A stretch of 5,691 bases of DNA, taken from the NCBI GenBank assembly GCA_902803585.1, contig CADCQO010000202.1, forward strand, positions 1 through 5,691, read 5' to 3'. The stretch is from an uncultured Ruminococcus sp. (GTDB lineage: Bacteria > Bacillota > Clostridia > Oscillospirales > Acutalibacteraceae). Each line of letters starts with the position of its first letter. Positions within the stretch are counted from its first letter, which is position 1. This document shows positions 1 through 5,682 of this stretch, in pieces. Position numbers and translations under genes: made by a program. Under the pieces are notes generated by a model that was given only the letters and a program-made list of their open reading frames with translations, was not told the DNA's origin and did no database searches.

Positions 1-822
1 ATCAACTATGAGGAATACGGCAGACTGATCGACTTTCAGATCAATAACGGTACAGATGCTATTGTTGCCTGCGGTACAACCGGCGAGTCCGCTACCCTCA
101 CAAAGGAAGAGCATTGTCAGGTAATCCGCTACACAGTAGAAAAGGTCGGCAAGCGTGTACCCGTTATCGCAGGAACAGGCAGCAATGATACTGTTTTTGC
201 AGCAGAATTGTCGAAGGAAGCAGAGGAATCCGGCGCAGATGCTATTCTTTCTGTTACACCGTACTATAACAAGACTTCACAGGCGGGTCTGGTACGTCAC
301 TACAACTATATCGCTGACCGTATCAATATCCCGATGATCGTTTATAATGTTCCGTCCAGAACAGGCTGCAACATCAAGCCCGAAACCTATGCGGAACTGG
401 CAAAGCACCCGAATATTCAGGCAACCAAGGAAGCAAACGGCGACCTTTCTGCACTGGTTCGTACAATGGCGCTTTGCGGCGACCAGCTGGACGTTTACAG
501 CGGTGAGGACAGTCAGGCGTTTGCAATCACCGCAATGGGCGGACTGGGCGTTATTTCCGTACTGGCGAATGTCTGCCCCAGAGAGTGCCACGATATGATG
601 GCGCTGGCGCTGAACGGCGATTTCAAGGGCAGCTTTGCGATGCAGAAGTACTATATTGAGCTGATTGATATGCTGTTTTCGGACGTTAACCCGATTCCTG
701 TCAAGGCAGCCATGAATCTGCTGGGCTTTAACTGCGGCCCCTGCCGTATGCCGCTGGCACCGATGAGCGAAAAGGGCTTTGCTGCACTGGGAGCCTGCCT
801 GAAAAAGTACAGCATTATCTGA
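1..822 (+). CDS. dapA: 4-hydroxy-tetrahydrodipicolinate synthase (DapA), 5' end cut by window edge
   Basis: Catalyses condensation of pyruvate with L-aspartate-4-semialdehyde, the first committed step of the diaminopimelate/lysine pathway, in the cytoplasm. The reading frame is open from base 1, and 273 residues are visible before the TGA. Aligned by eye to E. coli DapA, visible residue n matches E. coli n+18, so about 18 residues plus the start lie outside. Family motifs are intact: GTTGESATL (residues 25-33; T26/T27 match catalytic T44/T45), TPYYN with Y89 (Y107), YNVPSRTG with Y115 (Y133) and R120 (R138), and the Schiff-base lysine K143 in ATKEANGD (K161, codon 427-429). The TTG at 208 is an internal codon, not a start. 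The allosteric lysine site is mixed: S48, A49, H56, N80 and Y106 equivalents are kept, while H53 is Lys and E84 is Phe. dapB follows after 63 bases on the same strand, so the two are probably one operon. Confidence 0.97.
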   Translation: MNYEEYGRLIDFQINNGTDAIVACGTTGESATLTKEEHCQVIRYTVEKVGKRVPVIAGTGSNDTVFAAELSKEAEESGADAILSVTPYYNKTSQAGLVRHYNYIADRINIPMIVYNVPSRTGCNIKPETYAELAKHPNIQATKEANGDLSALVRTMALCGDQLDVYSGEDSQAFAITAMGGLGVISVLANVCPRECHDMMALALNGDFKGSFAMQKYYIELIDMLFSDVNPIPVKAAMNLLGFNCGPCRMPLAPMSEKGFAALGACLKKYSII

Positions 823-835
823 AAATGAATGATAA

Positions 836-865
836 AGGCATCAGGGGCGTTTTCCCTTGATGCCT
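836..865 (+). promoter_or_regulatory. 12-bp hairpin in the dapA-dapB spacer
   Basis: Bases 836-847 pair with 854-865 over 12 base pairs, with one G-T wobble (844/857), around a six-base loop CGTTTT. The stem fills most of the 63-base spacer and ends 7 bases before the AAAGGA ribosome site of dapB (873-878). No T-run follows, so it is not a standard intrinsic terminator. It may protect the dapA 3' end, mark an RNA-processing site that sets different dapA and dapB levels, or tune dapB translation. The pairing is seen; the role is inferred. Confidence 0.6.
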
Positions 866-885
866 GAGATATAAAGGACTGATAA

Positions 886-1662
886 ATGATGACAAGGATA
901 ATTATGACGGGCTGTTCCGGTAAAATGGGCAAAAGCATTCTGAACGCAGCAGCAGGCAGGGACGATGCAGTCATCGCCGCCGGTGTGGATATTGTCGCAC
1001 CGCAGTCGGGTGAAGTGCCTGTTTATGCAAAGTCCTTTGAAATGCTGGAGGAAACGGGCTGTGAAGCTGATGTGATTGTCGATTTTTCAAATCCTGCTGT
1101 ACTCAGCGGAATGCTGACCTATGCCAAAGCGCATCATCTGCCTGTTGTTATTTGTACAACAGGTTACAGCGAAGAGCAGAAGCAGCAGATCAGAGAGGCC
1201 GCCAAAGAGATCGCCGTGTTCTATTCCGGCAATATGTCACTTGGCATCAATCTGATCATTGAGTTGGCGAAAAAGGCGGCGGCTGTCTTTGGCGAAGGCT
1301 TTGATATTGAGATCATCGAGCAGCACCATAACCAGAAGCTGGACGCACCCAGCGGTACGGCGCTGATGATTGCTGATGCTATTTCAGAAGTCAAGACCGA
1401 TGCAGAGTATGTATACGACCGTCATGCCTACCGCAGAAAGCGCGATAAGAAGGAGATCGGTATTCATTCGATTCGCGGCGGCAATATTGTGGGTGAGCAT
1501 GAAGTGATTTTCGCAGGACAGGACGAGGTACTGACGATCAGTCACAGTGCCCGTTCCAAGACCGTTTTTGCCATCGGTGCGCTGAATGCGGCGGTTTATC
1601 TGAAGGGCAAGCCCGCCGGAATGTATGATATGTCCGACCTTCTGCGGGACGCTGATGCATAA
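886..1662 (+). CDS. dapB: 4-hydroxy-tetrahydrodipicolinate reductase (DapB)
   Basis: Reduces the DapA product to tetrahydrodipicolinate with NAD(P)H, the second step of the diaminopimelate/lysine branch. The 258 residues are close to the usual 240-275. The N-terminal Rossmann fold begins MTGCSGKMG (residues 7-15), the DapB form of the glycine-rich dinucleotide loop. An acidic residue, D35, sits about where family members hold the adenosine ribose, with no basic residue next to it, which hints at a preference for NADH over NADPH (inference). TTG at 91-93 matches the end of the GTTG loop, with Cys90 in place of the first Gly. The DapB signature EIIEQHHNQKLDAPSGTA spans residues 142-159; H147 and K151 match E. 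coli catalytic H159 and K163. Start: AAAGGA at 873-878 stands 7 bases before the ATG at 886. A second ATG at 889 is a possible alternative start (257 residues) that ribosome-site spacing alone does not exclude. Confidence 0.97.
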   Translation: MMTRIIMTGCSGKMGKSILNAAAGRDDAVIAAGVDIVAPQSGEVPVYAKSFEMLEETGCEADVIVDFSNPAVLSGMLTYAKAHHLPVVICTTGYSEEQKQQIREAAKEIAVFYSGNMSLGINLIIELAKKAAAVFGEGFDIEIIEQHHNQKLDAPSGTALMIADAISEVKTDAEYVYDRHAYRRKRDKKEIGIHSIRGGNIVGEHEVIFAGQDEVLTISHSARSKTVFAIGALNAAVYLKGKPAGMYDMSDLLRDADA

Positions 1663-1709
1663 TCGGCTTGTTCCGGCAGTATCCATATACCAAACAAAAA
1701 AAGTCAGAT

Positions 1710-1715
1710 GAGGTG
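1710..1715 (+). promoter_or_regulatory. Ribosome-binding site that decides the ACT-protein start
   Basis: GAGGTG at 1710-1715 is the only good Shine-Dalgarno match here. It is one base from the ATG at 1717, too close to serve it, and seven bases from the in-frame ATG at 1723, which is ideal. I therefore start the protein at 1723. Confidence 0.75.
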
Positions 1716-1722
1716 AATGCGT

Positions 1723-2169
1723 ATGAAACCGACCATAACCGTATATGATGATGTAACTCTCATCATTTTGCAGAATGTTCCCGCCAATATGGGCTTTGTG
1801 ACAGAGGTATTCGAGAAAATTGCATCAATGGATATTGATGTGGATATGATTTCCCTGACACCTCCGCAGAGTTCCCTGACCAGTTTGTCCTTTACCGTCA
1901 GCGACGATGACTTAGTAAAGATTCTCAGCTACACCTCTACGCTGAATGACGAGCATATCAAGCCGATCGTCAGCAGCGGCAACTGCAAAATATCCGTTTC
2001 TGACGCAGGAATGGAGAATTGTCCCGGCGTAGCGGCAAAAATTTTCCGGCAGGCTGCGCAGGCCGGCGCAGATGTCCGCCTGATTACCACCAGCGAGTCA
2101 CAGGTTTCCCTTCTCGTCACAAAATCCGACTTTGACGCTGCCCTTTCATCTATTCAGAATGCCTTCTGA
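1723..2169 (+). CDS. Stand-alone tandem ACT-domain protein resembling the aspartokinase regulatory region
   Basis: A 148-residue soluble protein consisting of two ACT domains (about residues 11-82 and 86-148) and no catalytic domain. It resembles the C-terminal regulatory half of lysine-sensitive aspartokinases. The second domain carries GMENCPGVAAKIF (96-108) and LITTSESQVSLLV (120-132), matching the GM-x-x-x-PGV and ISTSE-x-x-(I/V)S-x-LV patterns of LysC. The first carries NVPANMG (18-24) and DMISLTPP (41-48), matching the VPD-x-PG and IDM segments, but the Asp and Pro of VPDxPG are Ala and Met. Bacillus-type LysC makes a similar beta subunit from an internal start; here it is a separate gene. 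It lies 60 bases after dapB on the same strand with no terminator between, so it probably belongs to the dap transcript. Likely role (inferred): amino-acid-sensing subunit acting on aspartokinase or another enzyme of the branch. IlvN- or GcvR-type regulators fit less well. The operon's terminator follows at 2234. Confidence 0.88.
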   Translation: MKPTITVYDDVTLIILQNVPANMGFVTEVFEKIASMDIDVDMISLTPPQSSLTSLSFTVSDDDLVKILSYTSTLNDEHIKPIVSSGNCKISVSDAGMENCPGVAAKIFRQAAQAGADVRLITTSESQVSLLVTKSDFDAALSSIQNAF

Positions 2170-2233
2170 AATTGAAAATCATGTCCGGACTTTGCCATGC
2201 ATGAACGGGTAATGTCCGGCAGCGTAAAAAATT

Positions 2234-2272
2234 TCCGCCCAGACCTTTTTGGAGGTTCGGGCGGATTTTTTT
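2234..2272. terminator. Bidirectional intrinsic terminator between convergent transcripts
   Basis: Bases 2234-2240 (TCCGCCC) pair with 2259-2265 (GGGCGGA). After one A-C mismatch, 2242-2246 pair with 2253-2257 (one G-T), leaving a six-base loop. Seven T follow on the plus strand (2266-2272), ending the dap/ACT transcript. Read on the minus strand, the same stem is followed by AAA and then TTTTTT, which fits termination of the transporter gene, whose stop codon (complement of 2272-2274) touches the T-run. Confidence 0.9.
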
Positions 2273-3912
2273 CAGACATATTGAGGGGACAGGGCAAAGG
2301 CAACATTGGTGCTGTGGTCAGCGATACGCTCCAGATTGGTGAGAAGCTCCATAAAAAGAGTTCCGATCGTGGCGTTGCATTCGCCTCTGCTCAGACGTTC
2401 CACATGATGATCTTTGTAAAGTTCGGTCTTATCGTCGATTTCCTGTTCGGTGTTGCTGATTTTTTCCAGCAGAAGCGGGTCGTGTGAGTGACCGAAGAAC
2501 AGGTCGATAGAATCGGTAATCACACTTTCTACCAGTGTGGTGAGGTCTTTGATTTCTTCAATCGCCTTTTCGCTGAAGGAATCATCGTTCTGGATAATGC
2601 GGGAGGCAATCTCGCAGATGTTCTCCGCATGGTCACCGATACGTTCAAAGTCGCTGACAACGTGGTAGTAAGAACCGATTTTCAGCAGGTCGTGGTCTTC
2701 GAGCGGTAAACCGTTGATCCGCACAAGGTAAGAGGTAATGGTGTGGTTGAGGTAGTCGATGACTTCTTCATTTTCGGAAACCTTCGGAATGATTTTTTCA
2801 TCTCTCGAAAGAAGGGCTTCCAGTGAAAGGTTGAAATTCTTGTTGGAGAGGTTGCCCATGCGTTCAATTTCCTTTGTGATCTGGTTGACGGCGATAGGGG
2901 GTGTCTTGAGGATACGTTCATCAACGAATTTCAGACGGCAGGGCTCTTTCTCTTCTTCTTCCCTTTTGCCGCGTATAATCAGACAGGTGAGCTTCGTGAT
3001 CCAGTTGACGCAGGGAAGCAGTGCAATGGTTGCCACAATCGTAGAAATGATGTGTACCAGAGAAATCTGAAGAGAAACATTATCGGTAAAGCCTTCTATC
3101 CACGAAGTAAAGGGTGTGAGCAGTGTGATAAGCGTAAAGATGACCGTACCGAACACGGTAAAGAGGACATATGCCAGAGAGGTGCGTTTAGCGTCTTTGG
3201 TAGCGCCGATAGAGGACAGTACAGCGGTGAAGCAGGCGCCGATATGGATACCGTAGATAATGTAGACGGATTCCGGCAGAAGCAAAGCCCCTGCTGCGCC
3301 CAGAGCCTGCAGAATACCGACTGCGGCAGAAGAACTCTGTATCAGTGCGGCAAAGAGTGCGCCGAACAGGATACCCAGTATCGGGTTGCTGATAGAAGTA
3401 ATGAGCCGTGAGAAAAACTCAGAAGAAGCAAGCGGTTTCAGGTTGGAGCTCATGGTTGTCATGCCAAAGAAAAGGATACCGAAGCCGGCGATAATCTGAC
3501 CGGCATAACGGGTGTTGTTCTTTTTGCTGAGAACGACAAGAAAAGCGCCAATGAAAATAAAGATCGGTGCATACTGAGAGATATTGAAGGAGAGAATCAG
3601 GCTGGTAGCGGTAGTACCGATGGTAGCGCCCATCAGTACGCCCATTGCCTGACTCAGCGTCATCAGGCTGGCATTGACAAAGCCCACCACCATGACGGAC
3701 ACGGCGGTAGAACTCTGGATAATGGCAGTGACGACAACGCCTACCAAAGCACCCAGCCAGCGGTTAGAAGTGATTTTTTCCAGAATCTTACGCAGTTTTG
3801 CACCGGCGGCCAGTTCCAGACCATCGCCAAGCAGTTTCATACCATACAAAAACAGTCCCAGACCGCCCAGCGCAAGAATAATTTGCGATACAATTGATTC
3901 GTCAATCGGCAT
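2272..3912 (-). CDS. Na+/phosphate cotransporter family protein with C-terminal PhoU domain
   Basis: An integral membrane protein of 546 residues that most likely moves inorganic phosphate with sodium. Two Na/Pi-cotransporter repeats form the N-terminal half (about residues 10-310, eight or nine hydrophobic segments). Each holds the family's QSS motif, QSSTA at 66-70 and QSSSA at 192-196, followed by glycine-rich stretches GATIGTT (95-101) and GIHIGACFTA (221-230). After a charged linker (314-325), a cytosolic PhoU domain fills about 340-546 with both metal-binding helices: DFERIGDHAENI (421-432) and NLERIADHSTNV (526-537). This is the usual bacterial NptA/YjbB-type layout and length; whether it imports or exports phosphate cannot be told. 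Start: GGAGG (complement of 3920-3924) is seven bases before the ATG at 3912, and the frame is closed by an upstream in-frame TGA. No pst or phoB/phoR gene is nearby. It is read in the same direction as the glycosyltransferase, 252 bases downstream of it. Confidence 0.93.
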   Translation of the reverse strand: MPIDESIVSQIILALGGLGLFLYGMKLLGDGLELAAGAKLRKILEKITSNRWLGALVGVVVTAIIQSSTAVSVMVVGFVNASLMTLSQAMGVLMGATIGTTATSLILSFNISQYAPIFIFIGAFLVVLSKKNNTRYAGQIIAGFGILFFGMTTMSSNLKPLASSEFFSRLITSISNPILGILFGALFAALIQSSSAAVGILQALGAAGALLLPESVYIIYGIHIGACFTAVLSSIGATKDAKRTSLAYVLFTVFGTVIFTLITLLTPFTSWIEGFTDNVSLQISLVHIISTIVATIALLPCVNWITKLTCLIIRGKREEEEKEPCRLKFVDERILKTPPIAVNQITKEIERMGNLSNKNFNLSLEALLSRDEKIIPKVSENEEVIDYLNHTITSYLVRINGLPLEDHDLLKIGSYYHVVSDFERIGDHAENICEIASRIIQNDDSFSEKAIEEIKDLTTLVESVITDSIDLFFGHSHDPLLLEKISNTEQEIDDKTELYKDHHVERLSRGECNATIGTLFMELLTNLERIADHSTNVAFALSPQYV

Positions 3913-3932
3913 AGAGCATCCTCCACATCATT

Positions 3933-3974
3933 GGTAACGTTCATATTTCTCCATGATACTGGCAGGCCGTTACC
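3933..3974 (-). promoter_or_regulatory. Inverted repeat in the leader of the phosphate transporter gene
   Basis: GGTAACG at 3933-3939 and CGTTACC at 3968-3974 are perfect 7-base inverted repeats 28 bases apart. In the minus-strand mRNA they would form a stem ending 8 bases before the GGAGG ribosome site. The rest of the 252-base spacer (3913-4164) holds an A/G-rich tract on the minus strand (about 3979-4007) and a possible -10 box TATAAA (complement of 4046-4051) without a convincing -35; I found no clear promoter. Function unknown: leader stem, operator, or chance. Confidence 0.35.
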
Positions 3975-4139
3975 GTCATTTCTTTACTTTTTTCTTTCTT
4001 TTTCGGTATATACTGACACCTTAATGATATTACATCTGCGTCCGGTTTATATTCCCTAAAAGAATTATCAGTATTTTTTATCGTTTTGCTTTCCAAAAAT
4101 ATGTCTGTCCGGACGGAAAAGGAAAAATTTTACTCAGCG

Positions 4140-4156
4140 GACAGCCGAAGCCTGTC
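4140..4156 (-). terminator. Possible weak terminator or 3' hairpin after the glycosyltransferase gene
   Basis: On the minus strand, 4156-4140 reads GACAGGCTTCGGCTGTC: a six-pair stem with one bulged G and a stable TTCG tetraloop, starting 8 bases after the stop codon. The nearest T-run (complement of 4123-4127) begins 12 bases after the stem, too far for a standard intrinsic terminator. Read-through into the transporter gene is therefore possible. Confidence 0.35.
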
Positions 4157-4164
4157 TGTCGTTC

Positions 4165-5595
4165 TCAGTTTTTGGTTTTCTTTGAGGATTTTTTGACAGC
4201 CTTTTCAGCAGACTTTTTAGCAGCTTTTTTGGCAGCTTTCTGGGCGGATTTTTCAGCGGCTTTTTTGGCGGCCTTCTTAGCGGCTTTTTCAGCAGCTTCA
4301 GCAGCCTTTTCCGCTTTGGTATGCTTGATGGGTTTGACTTTTTTAGCATCGGAAGGCACAGAAGGAGTCTGCACATGGGGCATGGAATGGTATTTTTCAA
4401 CCAGACTCTTCATGAGAACATAAATTCTTGCAGCAGAATTGCCGTTGCTGTGCTGTGCAATAGCCTCCCGCATGGCCTGCAGTTTTTCAGGGTGCGTCAT
4501 CAGTTCGGTGATGATCTCTGTACAGTTCTTATCCTTTTTCAGACGTACCGCCATACCGTTGCGGCAGAGATAATCGGCGTTCTGTTCCTCCTGACCTGGG
4601 ATAGGCTTGAACACCGCCATCGGCAGACCGGTTGCAATGGCTTCGCTGACGGTCAGACCGCCGGGTTTTGTCAGAATCAGCGAGGACATCTGCATATACT
4701 TTTCAACTTCTTCTGTATAGTACAGCAGTTTGGTAGGCTTTGACGGCTTGAGCTGGCGGGACGAACGGATGGTTGTCTGCTGTCTGGCATTCGGATACAG
4801 GCGGGAAATCTCGTACATCGTGTTATTGATGTCGATTTTGCTGAGATATTTCTCGAATGTTTCGTATAGCTTCTCATTTTTGCCCGTAATCAGGACGATC
4901 TGGAAAGCCGCCTCAGACTTTACAACCTTATGATAGATTTTCAGCACGTCTGTTACGCCGAAACTGCCCGCCATCAGCAGGACAGTAGGAAGCGACGGGT
5001 CAAGACCTTCCTCTTCATAAGCCTTTGCTGTGTCGATCTTCTGGAGGAATTCCTTTTTGATGGGAATACCGAAGGCATAGAAGACATCTCTGGGGAGGCC
5101 GCGTTCTATCATTTGTTCAATCATTTCCTGACTGGAAAGAATATAAGCATCGACACCCTTGTTGATATAGGTTTTATGTACCGCAAAATCGGTCACAATG
5201 CTGACGAGCGGGAAATGCAGATTTTCCTTGACTTTCAGGGCAGCCGTCAGTTCAGTGGCAAAAGAATGGGTAGTCACGACAATATCGGGCTGGAATTCCA
5301 GAAGCATCGGCAGGAGCCTTTCTCTCAGCCCCGCCAGCGCTACTTCGACAGTTTTATTGATAGGAGTATTTTTGTCCGAGCTTTTATAGAAACCGCCGAA
5401 GAGCTTAGGGGTTTTCTTCGCCATATATTCGTAGCTTCCTGTTACAAAACGATTAAGAAAGGGGCTGACGTACTGAAGGGTATCATAAATTTTTACGACA
5501 GCATCGGGGTCCTGACTGAGGATATAGTCTTTGAGCGCAACAGCAGCTCTCATATGACCGCCTCCGATGGTAGCAGCTAACAATAAAACTTTCAT
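4165..5595 (-). CDS. UgtP/MGDG-synthase-like glycosyltransferase with Lys/Ala-rich tail
   Basis: A GT-B-fold glycosyltransferase, 476 residues, that probably transfers sugar from a UDP-sugar to diacylglycerol at the inner face of the membrane (Bacillus UgtP/YpfP and plant MGDG synthase family, relatives of MurG). The N-terminal acceptor domain (about 1-178) opens LLAATIGGGHMRAA (5-18), with the family's G-x-GH motif, and includes TDFAVHKTY (135-143) and FGIPI (175-179). The C-terminal nucleotide-sugar domain (about 204-385) holds LITGKNEKL (235-243) and LTKPGGLTVSEAIATGLP (308-325), then KPIPGQEEQNA (330-340), closely like UgtP. About 35-40 extra residues (254-290) seem inserted before LLYYTEEVEKYMQMSS. 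Residues 418-476 form a Lys/Ala-rich tail absent from typical members. Start: GAGG (complement of 5604-5607) is 8 bases before the ATG at 5595, and the conserved fold begins there. An in-frame ATG at 5649 lacks a ribosome site and lies in a leader hairpin. The exact sugar and acceptor cannot be read from sequence. Confidence 0.87.
   Translation of the reverse strand: MKVLLLAATIGGGHMRAAVALKDYILSQDPDAVVKIYDTLQYVSPFLNRFVTGSYEYMAKKTPKLFGGFYKSSDKNTPINKTVEVALAGLRERLLPMLLEFQPDIVVTTHSFATELTAALKVKENLHFPLVSIVTDFAVHKTYINKGVDAYILSSQEMIEQMIERGLPRDVFYAFGIPIKKEFLQKIDTAKAYEEEGLDPSLPTVLLMAGSFGVTDVLKIYHKVVKSEAAFQIVLITGKNEKLYETFEKYLSKIDINNTMYEISRLYPNARQQTTIRSSRQLKPSKPTKLLYYTEEVEKYMQMSSLILTKPGGLTVSEAIATGLPMAVFKPIPGQEEQNADYLCRNGMAVRLKKDKNCTEIITELMTHPEKLQAMREAIAQHSNGNSAARIYVLMKSLVEKYHSMPHVQTPSVPSDAKKVKPIKHTKAEKAAEAAEKAAKKAAKKAAEKSAQKAAKKAAKKSAEKAVKKSSKKTKN
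4168..4344 (-). repeat. Low-complexity Lys/Ala-rich coding repeat (glycosyltransferase tail)
   Basis: Encodes residues 418-476 of the glycosyltransferase: 23 Lys among 59 residues, many Ala, five Glu, one Pro and no aromatic residue. The core is an imperfect 12-residue (36-base) repeat, KAAKKAAEKSAQ (441-452) then KAAKKAAKKSAE (453-464), then a partial third copy from KAVKK. It resembles histone-H1-like tails and predicts a strongly basic helix. Confidence 0.85.
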
Positions 5596-5629
5596 ATGCC
5601 TGACCTCATTTCCGTAAAATTCATCTGTT

Positions 5630-5665
5630 TGTCCGCCAAAAGGCTGCATACTTTACAGGCGGACA
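5630..5665 (-). promoter_or_regulatory. Inverted repeat at the predicted 5' end of the glycosyltransferase mRNA
   Basis: TGTCCGCC (5630-5637) and GGCGGACA (5658-5665) are a perfect 8-base inverted repeat. On the minus strand an inner AAAG/CTTT pairing can extend the stem. The outer arm begins about five bases after the start point predicted from the TATAAT box, so the element may be a 5'-terminal mRNA hairpin or a repressor operator. No T-run follows, so it is not a terminator. Confidence 0.5.
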
Positions 5666-5676
5666 GCTTTGTTTCT

Positions 5677-5682
5677 ATTATA
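5677..5682 (-). promoter_or_regulatory. Promoter -10 box for the glycosyltransferase gene
   Basis: The minus strand reads TATAAT, a perfect sigma-70/sigma-A -10 hexamer, at 5682-5677. Transcription would begin near 5670, giving a leader of about 75 bases before the ATG at 5595. The -35 box would lie just beyond the window edge, so the promoter is only half visible. Confidence 0.55.

Noticed and set aside
823..885. Lysine riboswitch or T-box between dapA and dapB
   Set aside because: The spacer is 63 bases, far too short for either class, and only one simple hairpin is present.
1663..1709. Possible separate promoter or terminator between dapB and the ACT gene
   Set aside because: TTGTTC and TATACC are only about 12 bases apart, too close for a promoter, and there is no stem with a T-run.
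2197..2487. Plus-strand open frame running through the terminator
   Set aside because: It crosses a strong hairpin with a T-run and overlaps the PhoU domain of the minus-strand gene; no family features.
3928..3979. Two tiny minus-strand open frames (12 and 8 codons; 3979-3941 and 3954-3928) in the transporter leader
   Set aside because: No Shine-Dalgarno match before either ATG and no run of regulatory codons, so a leader-peptide mechanism is not supported.
4134..4400. Minus-strand open frame with a Lys/Pro/Leu-rich product
   Set aside because: A shifted frame of the same low-complexity tail; the in-frame protein with conserved glycosyltransferase motifs explains the DNA.
4172..4423. Plus-strand open frame giving a Phe/Ala-repeat, hydrophobic-looking protein
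   Set aside because: It is the antisense of the Lys/Ala tail: AAG/GCN codons read backwards give Phe and Ala. It has no ribosome site or known family.
4930..5580. 216-codon plus-strand open frame opposite the glycosyltransferase
   Set aside because: Antisense shadow with no recognisable motif; the minus-strand gene has strong family motifs over the same bases.
5596..5649. Longer start (ATG at 5649) adding 18 residues to the glycosyltransferase
   Set aside because: The ATG lies within the leader hairpin loop with no ribosome site, and the conserved N-terminus begins at the ATG at 5595, which has GAGG at good spacing.
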